Shown here one piece after another: positions 1-9,984 of a stretch of 64,000 nt of DNA. This DNA comes from Saururus chinensis. Its lineage: Eukaryota > Streptophyta > Magnoliopsida > Piperales > Saururaceae. The notes beneath the pieces were generated by a model. The model had not been told where the DNA came from and searched no databases. It was given only the letters and a program-made list of their open reading frames with translations. A program made the position numbers and the translations under genes. The stretch is from positions 4,949,001-5,013,000 of the forward strand of contig CP141147.1 in the NCBI GenBank assembly GCA_035235625.1. Direction: 5' to 3'. Every line of letters begins with the position of its first letter. Within the stretch, counting starts at the first letter, position 1.

Positions 1-59
1 AGAGAGAGGAGATTAATTAATTATTTAGATTTTTTTAAAATTTTTATATTTAAGAAAAT

Positions 60-170
60 AAAATATAAAATAAATAATATTAGCAATGTATAGTTATACG
101 TATATATATATATATATATATATATATAAGTATACGTCGCTAATAATATTTATTTTATTTTATTTTAAAA
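60..170. repeat. (TA)n-centred foldback inside the CACTA fragment
   Basis: A (TA)n run at about 98-129 sits at the centre of an imperfect inverted repeat. The left arm (about 62-97, containing AATATTAGCAATGTATA) pairs with the right arm (about 128-170, containing TATACGTCGCTAATAATA). The arms contain the family's GCGACG motif, so this is a subterminal-type palindrome expanded at its centre. Confidence 0.55.
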
Positions 171-189
171 ATTAATTTTTAAAAATTAT

Positions 190-345
190 AAATTAAAATT
201 AGAGGAGTGATAGTGTGTAGAGAGAGGAGAGGGAGAGAGGGGAAGGAAGAGAGAGGAGATTGAGGGAAGAGAGAGAGAGAGAGGAGATCGAGGGAGGAGA
301 GGGAGAGTGAGTGAATAGTGTAGAGAGAGAGAGTGAGGAGAGAAT
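190..345. repeat. GA-rich simple-sequence tract
   Basis: Purine-rich low-complexity sequence of GAGAG/GAGGAG units. A CT-rich tract occupies the corresponding place in the reverse-oriented element at 5830-6195, so it belongs to the transposon family's interior. Reading frames across it encode only Ser/Leu/Pro low complexity and are not genes. Confidence 0.7.
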
Positions 346-539
346 GAAGTTTTTAAAAAAATGAAAATCTTTTTTAGCGACATATTGTACTATACATTGC
401 TAAAAATACTATATTTATTGCGACATATAGTACTATATGTCGCTAAATATAAATTTTTTAACGACATATGTATTGTACTTCGCTAAAACATACATATAGC
501 GACAATCATGAGCAACGTCGCTAATAATTAATTTTTGTA

Positions 540-1100
540 AAAAACAATTGTGCGCAGTCAAAATTCTGCACGCGCGGGGGAAATTTCGCTGACTCCATAT
601 AAAATGCACCCAGTCCCTTTTGCTTGTTGCCAACCGCCGTGCTGCCGCGCTATCCTCCTTCTCCCCTCTTCTCCTCTCCCCTTCACTGTGACCTGAGGCC
701 GGCGGGGCATTGCCGGCTTCCGCCACCCCCCATCCCCATTGCCCTCCGCCCATGCCACGCCGTCCTCTGGCCCCCCACCCCCTTCTCTGCCCCACCTCTC
801 CTCCTTGCCCCGGTCCCCATTCTCCACCTGCTCCGGTCCCCCTTCTCCACCTGCTCCAGTCCCCCTCCTCTAATTTTCAGAGGAGGGGGTGGAGCCAGGG
901 AGAGTGGGGCCAGAGGACGGCAGTGGCGTTGCTGTCCTCCCGCTCCCCCTCCATCCTGCTCCAATCCCCCCCTCCTCCCTGCTCTGCACCCCATACTTTC
1001 CTCCCTCCTCAGATTTTCAGGGGTGGAGGGGAGCCGAGGAGAGGGGGTCCCTCTTGCTCCCCCCCCCCCCTTCTCTTCCCTAGTGGTCCCATGGCCCACT
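540..1100. other. GC-rich core of the CACTA fragment (non-coding)
   Basis: A block of C/G-rich sequence sharply different from the AT-rich flanks, with repeated Pro/Gly/Arg low-complexity frames on both strands (for example 624-1166 plus and 683-1150 minus). Frames open on both strands here because AT-rich stop codons are rare in GC-rich DNA. No domain is recognisable. The related element has a similar block at 4790-5600, and both carry AAATTTCG-type words among GC-rich sequence (near 580-592 here). Confidence 0.55.
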
Positions 1101-1671
1101 CGGGTTTTTTTTAAAAACAAATTCATTTGCAGCGACGCATATAAAAGCATCGCTATTGCATTTTAATTTTTTAGTATTATAATATAAACGACACTTTGAA
1201 ATTTTTTTAAAAACTTTTTTTTATTAGCGACGTATAAAAAAGCAGACTTATTAGCGACGTATATATTTATATATCGCTAATAATTAATTTTTTAATTTTT
1301 TTAAAAATGGTTTTTCTATTAGCAACGTATACGAAAGCATCACTAATAATTTATTAAACGTCACTATTAGTTTATTATTAGCGACACATATATATGCGTC
1401 ATTAATAATTTATTAATAGCGACGTATATTTATGCATCACTAAAAGGCTATTAGCGACGCATATATATGTGTCGCTAATAATAAACTAATAGCTACACAT
1501 ATGTATGTGTCGCTAAAAGGCTCTATTAGAGACGTTTTTTGTTATACGTCGCGAATAGTCAATTGTGTCGCTAAAAGGCTTATAGCGACGTTTATTAATA
1601 AATGTCGTTAATAGTCATTAGTGACGTTTAGGGGACTATTAGCGACGCATAATAGTCCTTTTGTTGTAGTG

Positions 1672-2410
1672 AGGGTTTTCAATGTGTTTTTACCACAATG
1701 AATTGGTAGGGTTAGGTTTTGAAAAGGATTTTTGAACTTTGGATTTCACTATGCACTTAGAAAGGCCAAACTATTTTGGGACCTTCTAGTACTCAAATCA
1801 ATCCAAATTTTTTGTGCTAATTCAAAGACATTCTAAACCCTAATTGGTAAAAATTTCAGGTCATTTTCTAAGGTTTTTGTCAATGAATTAACAATTATAA
1901 TTATGTACCAAGAATTTTGTTAGTCTAAGTTCTGTCTTAGGTTTCGGGACCAATCACCCTTATAATGACCTTAAAAGAATTATATGAGACTCCTGAGAGA
2001 GTCTTTTTTCAGTTCTAAATTTTTAGAATATTTCTACTGATTTTTTAATTATTGGATTATTTTAAACAAAAAAGTCCAAATTTCTAGAATTCTAGTTTCC
2101 TATTTCTTCCCATTTCCCGAGGACCAAAAGGGGCCAAACTAACCCCAAAATTGTTGGAGGCATATAATTTTGAATCCCCTCTATTGAAAAAGCCTGACTT
2201 CATTTGGACCCTAACTACATATATAGATATGGCCTTAAGAACCCTAACTACATGTCTTGGTAATTATGTACTAAACATTAATTTCCAATAATCCAAGAAA
2301 AATAGATTTATTGACCAAAGAAGACCCACAATTTAATTTTTGAATTCGGGCCACAACAATCCAAGAAAAATAGATTGAACTCAGGCCCCTAAGTTCAATC
2401 TAAAAGCCTG
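1672..2410. other. Intergenic, nothing recognised
   Basis: AT-rich unique-looking sequence between the CACTA tip and a dispersed repeat. I see no gene, RNA or element end here. Confidence 0.5.
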
Positions 2411-3900
2411 GCGTGTAACCACCGCAATTTCATTTTGACCCCCCTAAGCCATCACGTCCAGCCCTAGATAGATTAGTCCACGTGGAAATAAATATATTAA
2501 TCTTTTATTTTTTTTGACAGTTTAACTTACTATTAATATTTGTTTTTTTTCTAAATTAGTTAAAATGTACTTACAGATGCACGTGTTTAACATTAGACGC
2601 TATCGTTACTCTAAGAACAGCCGATCATATGAGTTTAATTTGTTTATTATATTAAGAACGTTACTATTGTAGATTAACAATGTTTTACTTTCTCTATAAT
2701 TTATTTTCTTTAAGTAAATTTTATAAAAATTCTTTCATCTACCTCTATAAATATATATCATACATACTCGCCATATTCTTTCTGCCCCCTGACCACTATC
2801 ATAGCCATCGCTTGCATGGCAGGGCATTAATATTAACCTCCCAATCTACCCCTCCCTCCCTCACTATCACAACCTCCTTCTCTCTCTTTTTTCTACCTCC
2901 TTCTCCATCTTTTTTCTACTTCTCTTCCTCCACCTCCTTTTTTCTCCATCTTTCATTTTTTGTGGCTGTTGTTAGGTTGAGGTGGTGTGATTTGGTCGCA
3001 TATGCAACAATGCTTTTAGCCTTTTTTGTTATGCCAATAGTAGGAAAATCAAATTTCAGTGGAGATATAATGAAAAAGTAATAAAAGATAAAAATATTAC
3101 ATTCGTCTCATATTAATAGCTATATTTGAAAAACATAGTGATTTTTATTGAATGGTGAAACTTACATCTAAGAGAAAAAAAGTAAGCTTATGATACTCTA
3201 TTTCAAGTACCTAATTACTTAAATTGAACAAAATAGAGCTATTAATGTGGAACAATTTTTTTTGTTAAAATAAAATTATTAATTTAGAATGAAGGGAGTA
3301 TTTGAATTTTGGTTGAAGTGAGACATTGTTCCCAGAGAGGAGGAAATAATAGTATTCTTATATTAAACTTTGTTCATTCTAATAAAGAATTAATTAGAAA
3401 AAATATAAATAACCAAACAATTAGGATGAAGGTTATTTGGAACTTACGAAACTTTAGTATGCTAGGCAGACATACGAAAAAACATAAACCAACATCAAAA
3501 TAAAGCTTAACCTAAAAGCAACAGAAATTGTATCGTAGACTATTTCTTAAAGTAAAACAAATGTTGCAAGTGTCTTCAATCTTCACATGCAAATGAAAGG
3601 GATTAGCTAGTTTATGAAGTAATGCGCCACCGAGCACTGCAGTAGATAAAAGGAGGCCCCAGATTCCTCAAGCAAGCAACTTTGAAACAGAGCCCTTATT
3701 TCGTGCATCATAAGCCACACCCACGTTATGCAACGTATTGAACTTATCTTAATGAATTTTTCTTATTTTTTTAATTTCTATTCAACTAAACATTATCATT
3801 GAAATATATGGATAAAACAAAGTCCAAAAAAAATGTCATGGCCCCAATTTACTTTTAAAATAGTATAAATAAATTAATTTTAATTTATTTTTAAAAATTA
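2411..3900 (+). repeat. Dispersed repeat, inverted relative at 56.8-57.66 kb
   Basis: Two blocks resemble the reverse complement of 56,800-57,660. The first, about 2420-3010, includes GTCCAGCCCTAGATA, GATTAGTCCA and a CT-rich stretch. The second, about 3600-3880, includes GGAGGCCCCAGATTCCTCAA and TTTTAAAATAGTATAA. The middle part differs. The class is unknown because I see no termini or coding capacity. The 2680-3081 reading frame is CT-rich low complexity and not a convincing gene. Confidence 0.5.
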
Positions 3901-4179
3901 AATAAAATTATTAATGTGAGACAAAGAGAATATGAATTTAGTTTAATTGAGCCATATTTATCCCCTGTTTGTATTCCACTTAATAGCAAATCTTGTCAAT
4001 CAAAGATTTCCCACCTCGTTTTCATGATCACAGTTAGCAGCATATATTTAGCCAGCCATGTATCCAACCCAATCTATTCTCAACCTTTCATCCAATATAT
4101 CAAACATATCTTGGTTGTAACAATCCACCTTACAAGAATTATGTCCACTTGTCAAACTTGAGAAGCATTTTGATGTTTC

Positions 4180-4312
4180 TCCTAATTAGTGAACCCAATA
4201 TAAGGAATGCATGAGAGTCCTTAATATTTGAAATCGACAGTGCATACATTAGTGTACATTAACTTAAATAATGTGTATTGTCTATTTCATTGTCAGCAGA
4301 AATCATAACATA
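4180..4312. mobile_element. Degenerate MITE resembling the 58-kb foldback family
   Basis: Sequence near 4185-4245 (GTGAACCCAATATAAGGAATG...GTGCATACATTAGTG) resembles one arm of the foldback elements at 57,745-57,925 and 58,160-58,350. The opposite end is only weakly recognisable (CATTGTCAGC near 4300). It is decayed, and only one arm supports the call. Confidence 0.35.
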
Positions 4313-4789
4313 TATACTTCCCAATTAAAACTTACATTACAACAAAAAACACTATTAGCGACGCTTTTATGCGTCGCTATTAGTAGTACAAGCGTTGCTA
4401 CTACTTATTAGAGACGCTTAGTCATTCGCGACACTTATTCTTAAGTGTCGCTAATGTCTACTATTAGCAACGTTTCCTATTAAGTCGCTAATTCAAGATT
4501 ATTAGCGACTCTTTTTATTAAGCGTCGCTAATATTATAGTATTAGCGACGCTTTAGAAATCATCGCTACTAAAAATAATTTTATTTTTATTTTTCAAAAT
4601 ATTTTAAAAAATAAATTAAAAATATAAAAAAAGTAATTGTATTAGCGACAGTTTTAAAGCGTCGCTATTGTATATAATTATTTTAAAATTTTTTATGTAA
4701 AAAATAAATAAATAATAACATAAAAAGAAAAATAAATTAATTGTATTAGTGATGCTCTTAAAGAGCGTTGCTAAAAAAAAAACCAAACC

Positions 4790-5610
4790 GAGTCAATAAA
4801 CCTCGTTCGGAAATGGGTCGGTGCACTGCACACCCGCGCTTGGTGCGGGTCGAAGCAACCCGCAGTCTGCAGGTCATCTTCTTCAACCTTTGTTGAGAGG
4901 TTGAAGCTCCTTCCCGGCGAAATAGCACAGCGGCAAAAACCGGCATGGCGGCAAAAACTAACCCGGCGGCAAAAACCAAAACGACGGCGAAAAAGAAAAC
5001 AGAGGTGGAACAAACACAACTGCGGCAAAAACCAAAAAAATGGAAAAAAATAGAACGGTGGCGGATAGCGGTGGTTGATACAGAATGGTGGCGGATACAA
5101 AATGGTAAGCTCCTGTGCAGGCGAAAAAAAACAACGCAGACTCCGAAGACAAAGAGGCCTGGGCGATGAGATCAAATTCAACGAAGAGGGCAGCACGCTC
5201 AAAGCCGGGGACGCCCGCGAGGTTGAATCCACTCCTGGTTGGGCCAGCCTTCGTCTTCTTCGGATCCGAATGGGGTCAGGTTGCTACTGCCGCTGCCGAC
5301 CAGCCTTTTCAACACCGGAACCGGCATAAGGTTGCAACGGGAACAGGGGAGCAGCGGAGAAGGGGGATCCGGAGAAAGAAGATGTCGGGGGAGAGAAGGG
5401 GGCCTGACAACGGCGTGGACGGTGGCGGCGCGGTAGAGCGGAGATGGGGGACACGGAGCGACGAAAAACAACCCGTTGGCTTTGGTTATAACAAACTGGT
5501 TGGAATTTTGCCCGCGTGAAATTTTGTGGCCGCACGGGAAAAATTTCACATACACGAGAGAAATTTCAGCCGCATGTGAGAAATTTCGCGCGTGGTGAAA
5601 CTTCGGCCCT
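4790..5610. other. GC-rich core of the second CACTA element
   Basis: GC-rich sequence with many overlapping open frames on both strands and none with recognisable domains. Its right edge (5505-5610) contains at least five AAATTTT/AAATTTC words spaced among GC-rich words such as CCGCGTG, CCGCACG and CGCGCG. This could be a diverged array of short regulatory or protein-binding repeats. Confidence 0.5.
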
Positions 5611-5829
5611 TTTGCAACGATTCCTAAAAGTCACAAAAGGCAAGCAACTTCTCCAAAATACTCACACTTTTCGCGACATTATAACATAATCGTTGTTAAA
5701 AAGGAACTATTTACGACGCTTTAGATAAAACATCGCAAATAGTATTAGTTGTTTGCGACGATTAACCATAAGCGTCGCAAGAAAACAGAATTACAATATA
5801 TATATTTTTTATAAAATTATTCTTAACTC

Positions 5830-6195
5830 ACCTCTTTTTCTTTTCTCTCTCCCCCTCTCTCACCTCTCCTCCCTCTCTCTCCTCCCAATTCTCTCTCTCC
5901 CACTCTCCTCCCTCTCCCTCCCTCCCTCCCTCTCTCCCCTCTCTCCTCCCTCTCTCTCTCTCTCCCTCCTCCCTATCTCTCTTCCCTCTCCTCTCTCTCT
6001 CTCTTCCCTCCCCTCTCCTCTCTCTCTCTTCCCCCTCTCTCACTCCTCCCTATCCTCTCTCTCTTCCCCCTCTCTCACTCCTCCCTATCCTCTCTCTCTT
6101 TCCCTCTCTCTCTCTCTCTGTCTTCTCTCTCTCCCTTCTCCTCTCTCTCTCTCTTCCCTATCCTCTCTCTCTCTTCCCTCCCCTCTCTCCCCTCT
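5830..6195. repeat. CT-rich microsatellite-like tract
   Basis: About 365 bp of CTCTCT/CTCCCT units, the counterpart of the GA-rich tract at 190-345 in the opposite-facing element. A 162-codon Ser/Leu/Pro frame (5753-6241) crosses it and is an artefact. Confidence 0.8.
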
Positions 6196-6951
6196 AATTT
6201 CAAATTTTTTAGATTTTTTATTCTTTAAAATTAATTTTTAAAAATAAAAAAAATTAAATAAAAATACTAATAGCGATGTATATTTATATACATCACTATT
6301 AGTACATGTATTAGCAACGTATAATTTTATACGTCGCTAATACATGTACTAATAGTGATGTATAACACTATACGTCGCTATTAGTATTGTATTTTAATTT
6401 TTTTAATTTTAAAAATAAAAAATTAATAAAAATTTTAAAAAAATCAAAATAAAATTTCTCTCTCTTCCCTCCCCCCTCTCTCCTCTAATTAATAAAGCTA
6501 TTAGCGACGCTTAATAACACACATCGCTATTAGATATAGTATTGGCGACGCTTATATAAAAGCATCGGTAATAGTTGAAATTTTTTATTGATTTTTATTT
6601 TTTATTCATAACTATTAGCGACGCTTCACTAAGCGTCTCTAATAGTAATTATTAGCGGCGCTTTGGTATAAGCGTCACTATTGCGTAAGCTATTAGCGAC
6701 GCTTACTAAAGTGTCGCTAATAGTCATAATATTTTTCTTTTTTTATTTAAAATATATAGCTTTTAGCGACGGTTGTTTAAAGCATCGCAAATAGGGGCAC
6801 TATTAGCGACACATAGTATAAAGTGTCGCTAATATGATTAGTATTAGCGACGCTTTCAAGTAAGCGTCGTTAATATATGATTATTAGCGACGTATACAGA
6901 AATGCGTCGCTAATAGTTTTTTTTTGCGACGCTTTGGATATGTCGCAAATA

Positions 6952-8428
6952 CGTATATATTGATATTCAATTGGAGTTATGCAAAAATTGATAAAACACC
7001 AGCACTACACATCTCTCTCTATCACAGAGCGGGATCAATTACATTCACACGTCTCGCTCTATCACTGAGCCGAGACTGAACACACACCACACATCTCGCT
7101 CTACCAGAGAACGAGACGGAACATAAATAGGTCATATTAAACATAGCAAATCAAAACACAAAGATTCATGGCATTGAACATATCCTAATTTAGCACATGC
7201 AACTCTAACTTAAACAGAAGGTCATAGTATTCAAAGTTGCTCGTTCCTTCTAGGCGTCCTCCCCTTCAGATCCGAAGACAATAGACGTAGCTTCCTCTAG
7301 CCTCCATGTGTTCCTCATCTTGCACTGAAAGACTACATACAAACGTTCTCCTTGCCGGAGACTCTTCTCGTTTTCTGTGCTCGTGGGCGATGGACAAAAC
7401 CTCCCCTAGTTGGGGATGGCCTCACACATCGTGGCTCTTAAGTGGAAGACGGAGCCTCTCCTACTTTGGATTGCTTCTCTTGTTGTGGACCGACAACTTC
7501 GGACAAAACCCCGTCTTGCTCCGGGTCCCTTTTTCTTGTTTCTGTGCTCGAGAATAACGGGTAGGGCCTCTCCTTGTCTCGGGCATTTCCTCCTCATACG
7601 GTTGTCAACTCAGAAAATAGACCCCTCCATCGCGTAGGAAATACTCGATTTAGTCAAAAGTGCCTCTTGGACGGACTAAATCAGAGTTAGGACACTCAAG
7701 AAAGGAGAGAAAGAAGTTTGTTGGCACTCTAGGACAACGGGCAGAACCTCTCCTTCTCTTGGGTCGTTTCCTCCTCATATGGTCTTCAACTCAAAGAAAT
7801 GACCCCTCCATCGCGTAGAGCACACTCAATTTAGTAGGAAATTAATATTGGATGGGCTAAATCGGACTCAGAACGCTTAGAAACGTGGAGAGAGAAGTTC
7901 TAGGTGAAAAATTGTTCAAAATGGGGGTATATATAGGCCCGGCGCACCGAAAACTGCGGCTTGAAGCTGATTTGAGACCGTGGCACCACAAAACTGTGGC
8001 ACCGCACCGAACCGTGGCACCGCCAGAATGGCAGTGCCTGCCATTTCCCGCGCTGCGCATTCTACGCGCGTAATTATTTTTTATTTTATATACTAATCTT
8101 CAAACGTGCACAATTTCATACCCCAGATTTTGATTCGCGCGTTCTTGGTACCGTTGGACTTGTATTGATGAGCCTTTCGATACTAACCCACTTAAAGAAG
8201 CATATCGTGCTTTTTCCAAGTGGGTCCTGCCTAATTTCCATGCTTCTCGAGGTTGTAAATTTCAGTCATGACCTCCGTTTCGCGCGCTTGGAATCGTTAC
8301 GCTCGTTTCTTTGAATTCTACTCATATACGGTGGTTTCAACCTCTGAAACATTCTAAAATTTATCACAAAATTATCCAATTAGGCCTAACCATTCAGGTT
8401 AGACGTAATCGAAAAACGAGTCGTTACA
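6952..8428 (-). mobile_element. LTR of non-coding retrotransposon, copy 1 (truncated)
   Basis: Similar over its length to the right LTR at 46,661-48,201 of the copy at 41.9-48.2 kb. The first about 365 bp are missing where it meets the CACTA element. The inner end is GTTACA at 8423-8428, followed by a pyrimidine tract that reads AAGGGGGGAAGAA on the minus strand, the polypurine tract expected just before a 3' LTR. So this is the 3' LTR of a minus-strand element. It contains short hairpins at 7008-7110 (CTCGCTCT/AGAGCGAG-type). The other LTR of this copy is absent. Confidence 0.7.
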
Positions 8429-8443
8429 TTCTTCCCCCCTTAA
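8429..8443 (-). promoter_or_regulatory. Polypurine tract of LTR copy 1
   Basis: On the minus strand, TAAGGGGGGAAGAA abuts the LTR start TGTAAC. In LTR retrotransposons this primes plus-strand DNA synthesis. The same tract occurs at 43,044-43,058 in copy 2. Confidence 0.65.
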
Positions 8444-8626
8444 ACGAATTGCCTCCTCGCAATTCACCAAAAATATGAATCAAAACTCATCTGATTCAAA
8501 ACAAATATCTAGTAAAACCTGATAATTAATCGGATAAGTAATCATAAACAGAGTGTAATAGATCATAATCAAAATAAATCATATAATAATAGAATCTAAT
8601 CTTAAAATTGGATAACACATTCACAA

Positions 8627-9536
8627 ACATAATCTGATAATTTATGATCGGATAAAATATTTTCAAAAGAAATCTGACTATAAATACAAAATTGGATAAA
8701 TTATATTATACACAATTCGATACTTAATTTAGAGTCGAATAAATAATCCTTTAGAAATCAGATATGTCATTCAAAATTAGACATATCATTCTTTTAAAAT
8801 TCAACGAATCAATCGTTCATCACAATCTGATAAATTGTTTGAAATCCGATAGTTAATTCAAAATCAGATAAATCCTTGTTCAGAAATTCTGATATGTCAT
8901 TCAAAATTGGACCTAGCACCATGAACTTTGATTGCCCATTCAATAGCTTCATTTAGTGGTGGCAAAGGGCCGGGCCTATGGTATATGGCCTAGGGCCTAA
9001 ATCAGTTGCGGCCCGAGCCCCAACCGGGCCCAGTGTAGGCCCAAAGGTCAGCTATTAGGCTGATCGATTGGCCTTACACATTGGGCATTATGTGCGTGTT
9101 CCATAATGCCTAATGGGCTAATTTTAAAAGAAATCTTTTTTTGGGCAGGCCAAAGGGCAGTGTTGGTCTTGCCTTTGGAGATGAGGGCATGGCCTGCGCT
9201 CATGCTTGTGGAGGTTTCGGGCCCTAACCTTTGCCACCTCTAGCTTCATTGCCTCCAAGGGGCTCATTCCCTAGGTACATAATCTGATAATTTATGATTG
9301 GATAAAATATTTTCAAAAGAAAAGCGACTATAAATATAAAATCAGATAAATTATATCGTACACAATTCGATACTTAATTTAGAGTTGAATAAATCATCAT
9401 TTAGAAATCAGATATGTCATTCAAAATTAGACATATCATTCTTTTAAAATTCAACGAATCGATCGTTCATCAAAATCTGATAAATTGTTCGAAATCCGAT
9501 AGTTAATTCAAAATCGGACAAATCCTTGTTCAGAAA
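8627..9536. repeat. Segmental duplication within LTR copy 1
   Basis: The block at 8627-8890, starting CATAATCTGATAATTTATGA, recurs at 9279-9536. Copy 2 has it once (about 43,240-43,500). The spacer between the two blocks holds about 60 bp not found in copy 2 plus the MITE at 8954-9242. Confidence 0.6.
8954..9242. mobile_element. hAT-type MITE with 8-bp target site duplication
   Basis: A 289-bp element with terminal inverted repeats TAGTGGTGGCAAAGG and CCTTTGCCACCTCTA (one mismatch when paired). It is flanked by perfect 8-bp direct repeats GCTTCATT at 8946-8953 and 9243-9250. Eight-bp duplications are diagnostic of the hAT superfamily. The interior is rich in GGGCC/GGCCC words and is non-coding, so it would be moved by a hAT transposase supplied elsewhere. 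Confidence 0.88.
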
Positions 9537-9597
9537 TTCTGATATGTCGTTCAAAATTGGATATATCATTCTTTCAAAATTCAATAATTCAATCAGT

Positions 9598-9852
9598 AAA
9601 TTAGAGTGCCGTGATACCGAACGGCTTACATCCGCACTTGTGGGGACATGAAGATGGAATGATAAGAGCTTTCCCATGATGCTCTACACCTATACGTGCC
9701 AGAACCTAATAAAAATTTTGGTGGGTATCTTTATTTAAATTCGCGATACCGAACAGCTTACATCCGCACTCATGGGGCCACAGAAGATAGAAGGATAGGA
9801 GCTTTCCGATGATGCTCCACACCTGTGCACGCCAGAGCCAAATTTGGCGGTA
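9598..9852. repeat. Two diverged tandem copies inside the LTR element
   Basis: 9603-9720 and 9747-9852 share CGATACCGAAC(A/G)GCTTACATCCGCACT, GAGCTTTCC, ATGATGCTC and CACACCTGTGCACGCCAGA-like words. The same pair is present in copy 2 at about 43,570-43,810, so the duplication predates the split of the two copies. Confidence 0.55.
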
Positions 9853-9984
9853 TCCAGAACTGATAGCTTTTGGGCTTTATACCAAATAACTATCTATAGA
9901 GTCCGAAGCCCCAAATCATCGAAATCTTCATTGTCACATCAAATTCAAAATTATCAAAATAAACTAGATTTGAAATCAAAATTC

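Larger units (their letters stand above)
1..1671 (-). mobile_element. CACTA-type (En/Spm-like) DNA transposon, partial
   Basis: The right tip at 1659-1671 reads TTTTGTTGTAGTG, the reverse complement of CACTACAACAAAA, a classic CACTA-superfamily terminus. Inward of it (1120-1660 and again 375-525) lie dozens of degenerate, often palindromic subterminal repeats built on TTAGCGACG...CGTCGCTAA, where transposase would bind. The interior has a GC-rich block (about 540-1100), a GA-rich tract (190-345) and a (TA)n foldback. The other end lies before base 1, so this is a fragment. No transposase reading frame is visible, so it was probably non-autonomous. I give it minus orientation because its tip-to-interior order matches the element at 4335-6951 when reversed. 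Superfamily call is firm; family name unknown. Confidence 0.75.
4335..6951 (+). mobile_element. CACTA-type (En/Spm-like) DNA transposon, right end missing
   Basis: It starts CATTACAACAAAAA at 4335, one base different from the CACTACAACAAAA terminus seen on the element ending at 1671. It is followed by subterminal TTAGCGACG/CGTCGCTAA palindromes (4355-4780, 5670-5790, 6260-6950). The interior has a GC-rich core (4790-5600) and a CT-rich tract (5830-6195). There is no matching terminus on the right: the sequence passes at about 6948-6952 directly into an LTR retrotransposon fragment. No transposase is visible. The frames at 4771-5555 are GC-rich composition artefacts. Confidence 0.72.

Noticed and set aside
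624..1166. A 180-codon plus-strand frame and overlapping frames on both strands
   Set aside because: Pro/Ser/Arg low complexity from GC-rich DNA inside a transposon; open on both strands, no domain, no splice or promoter context.
4771..5555. Several 60-150 codon frames on both strands
   Set aside because: Same cause: the GC-rich core of the second CACTA element. No family resemblance.
5753..6241. A 162-codon Ser/Leu-rich frame
   Set aside because: Translation of a CT-rich simple repeat.
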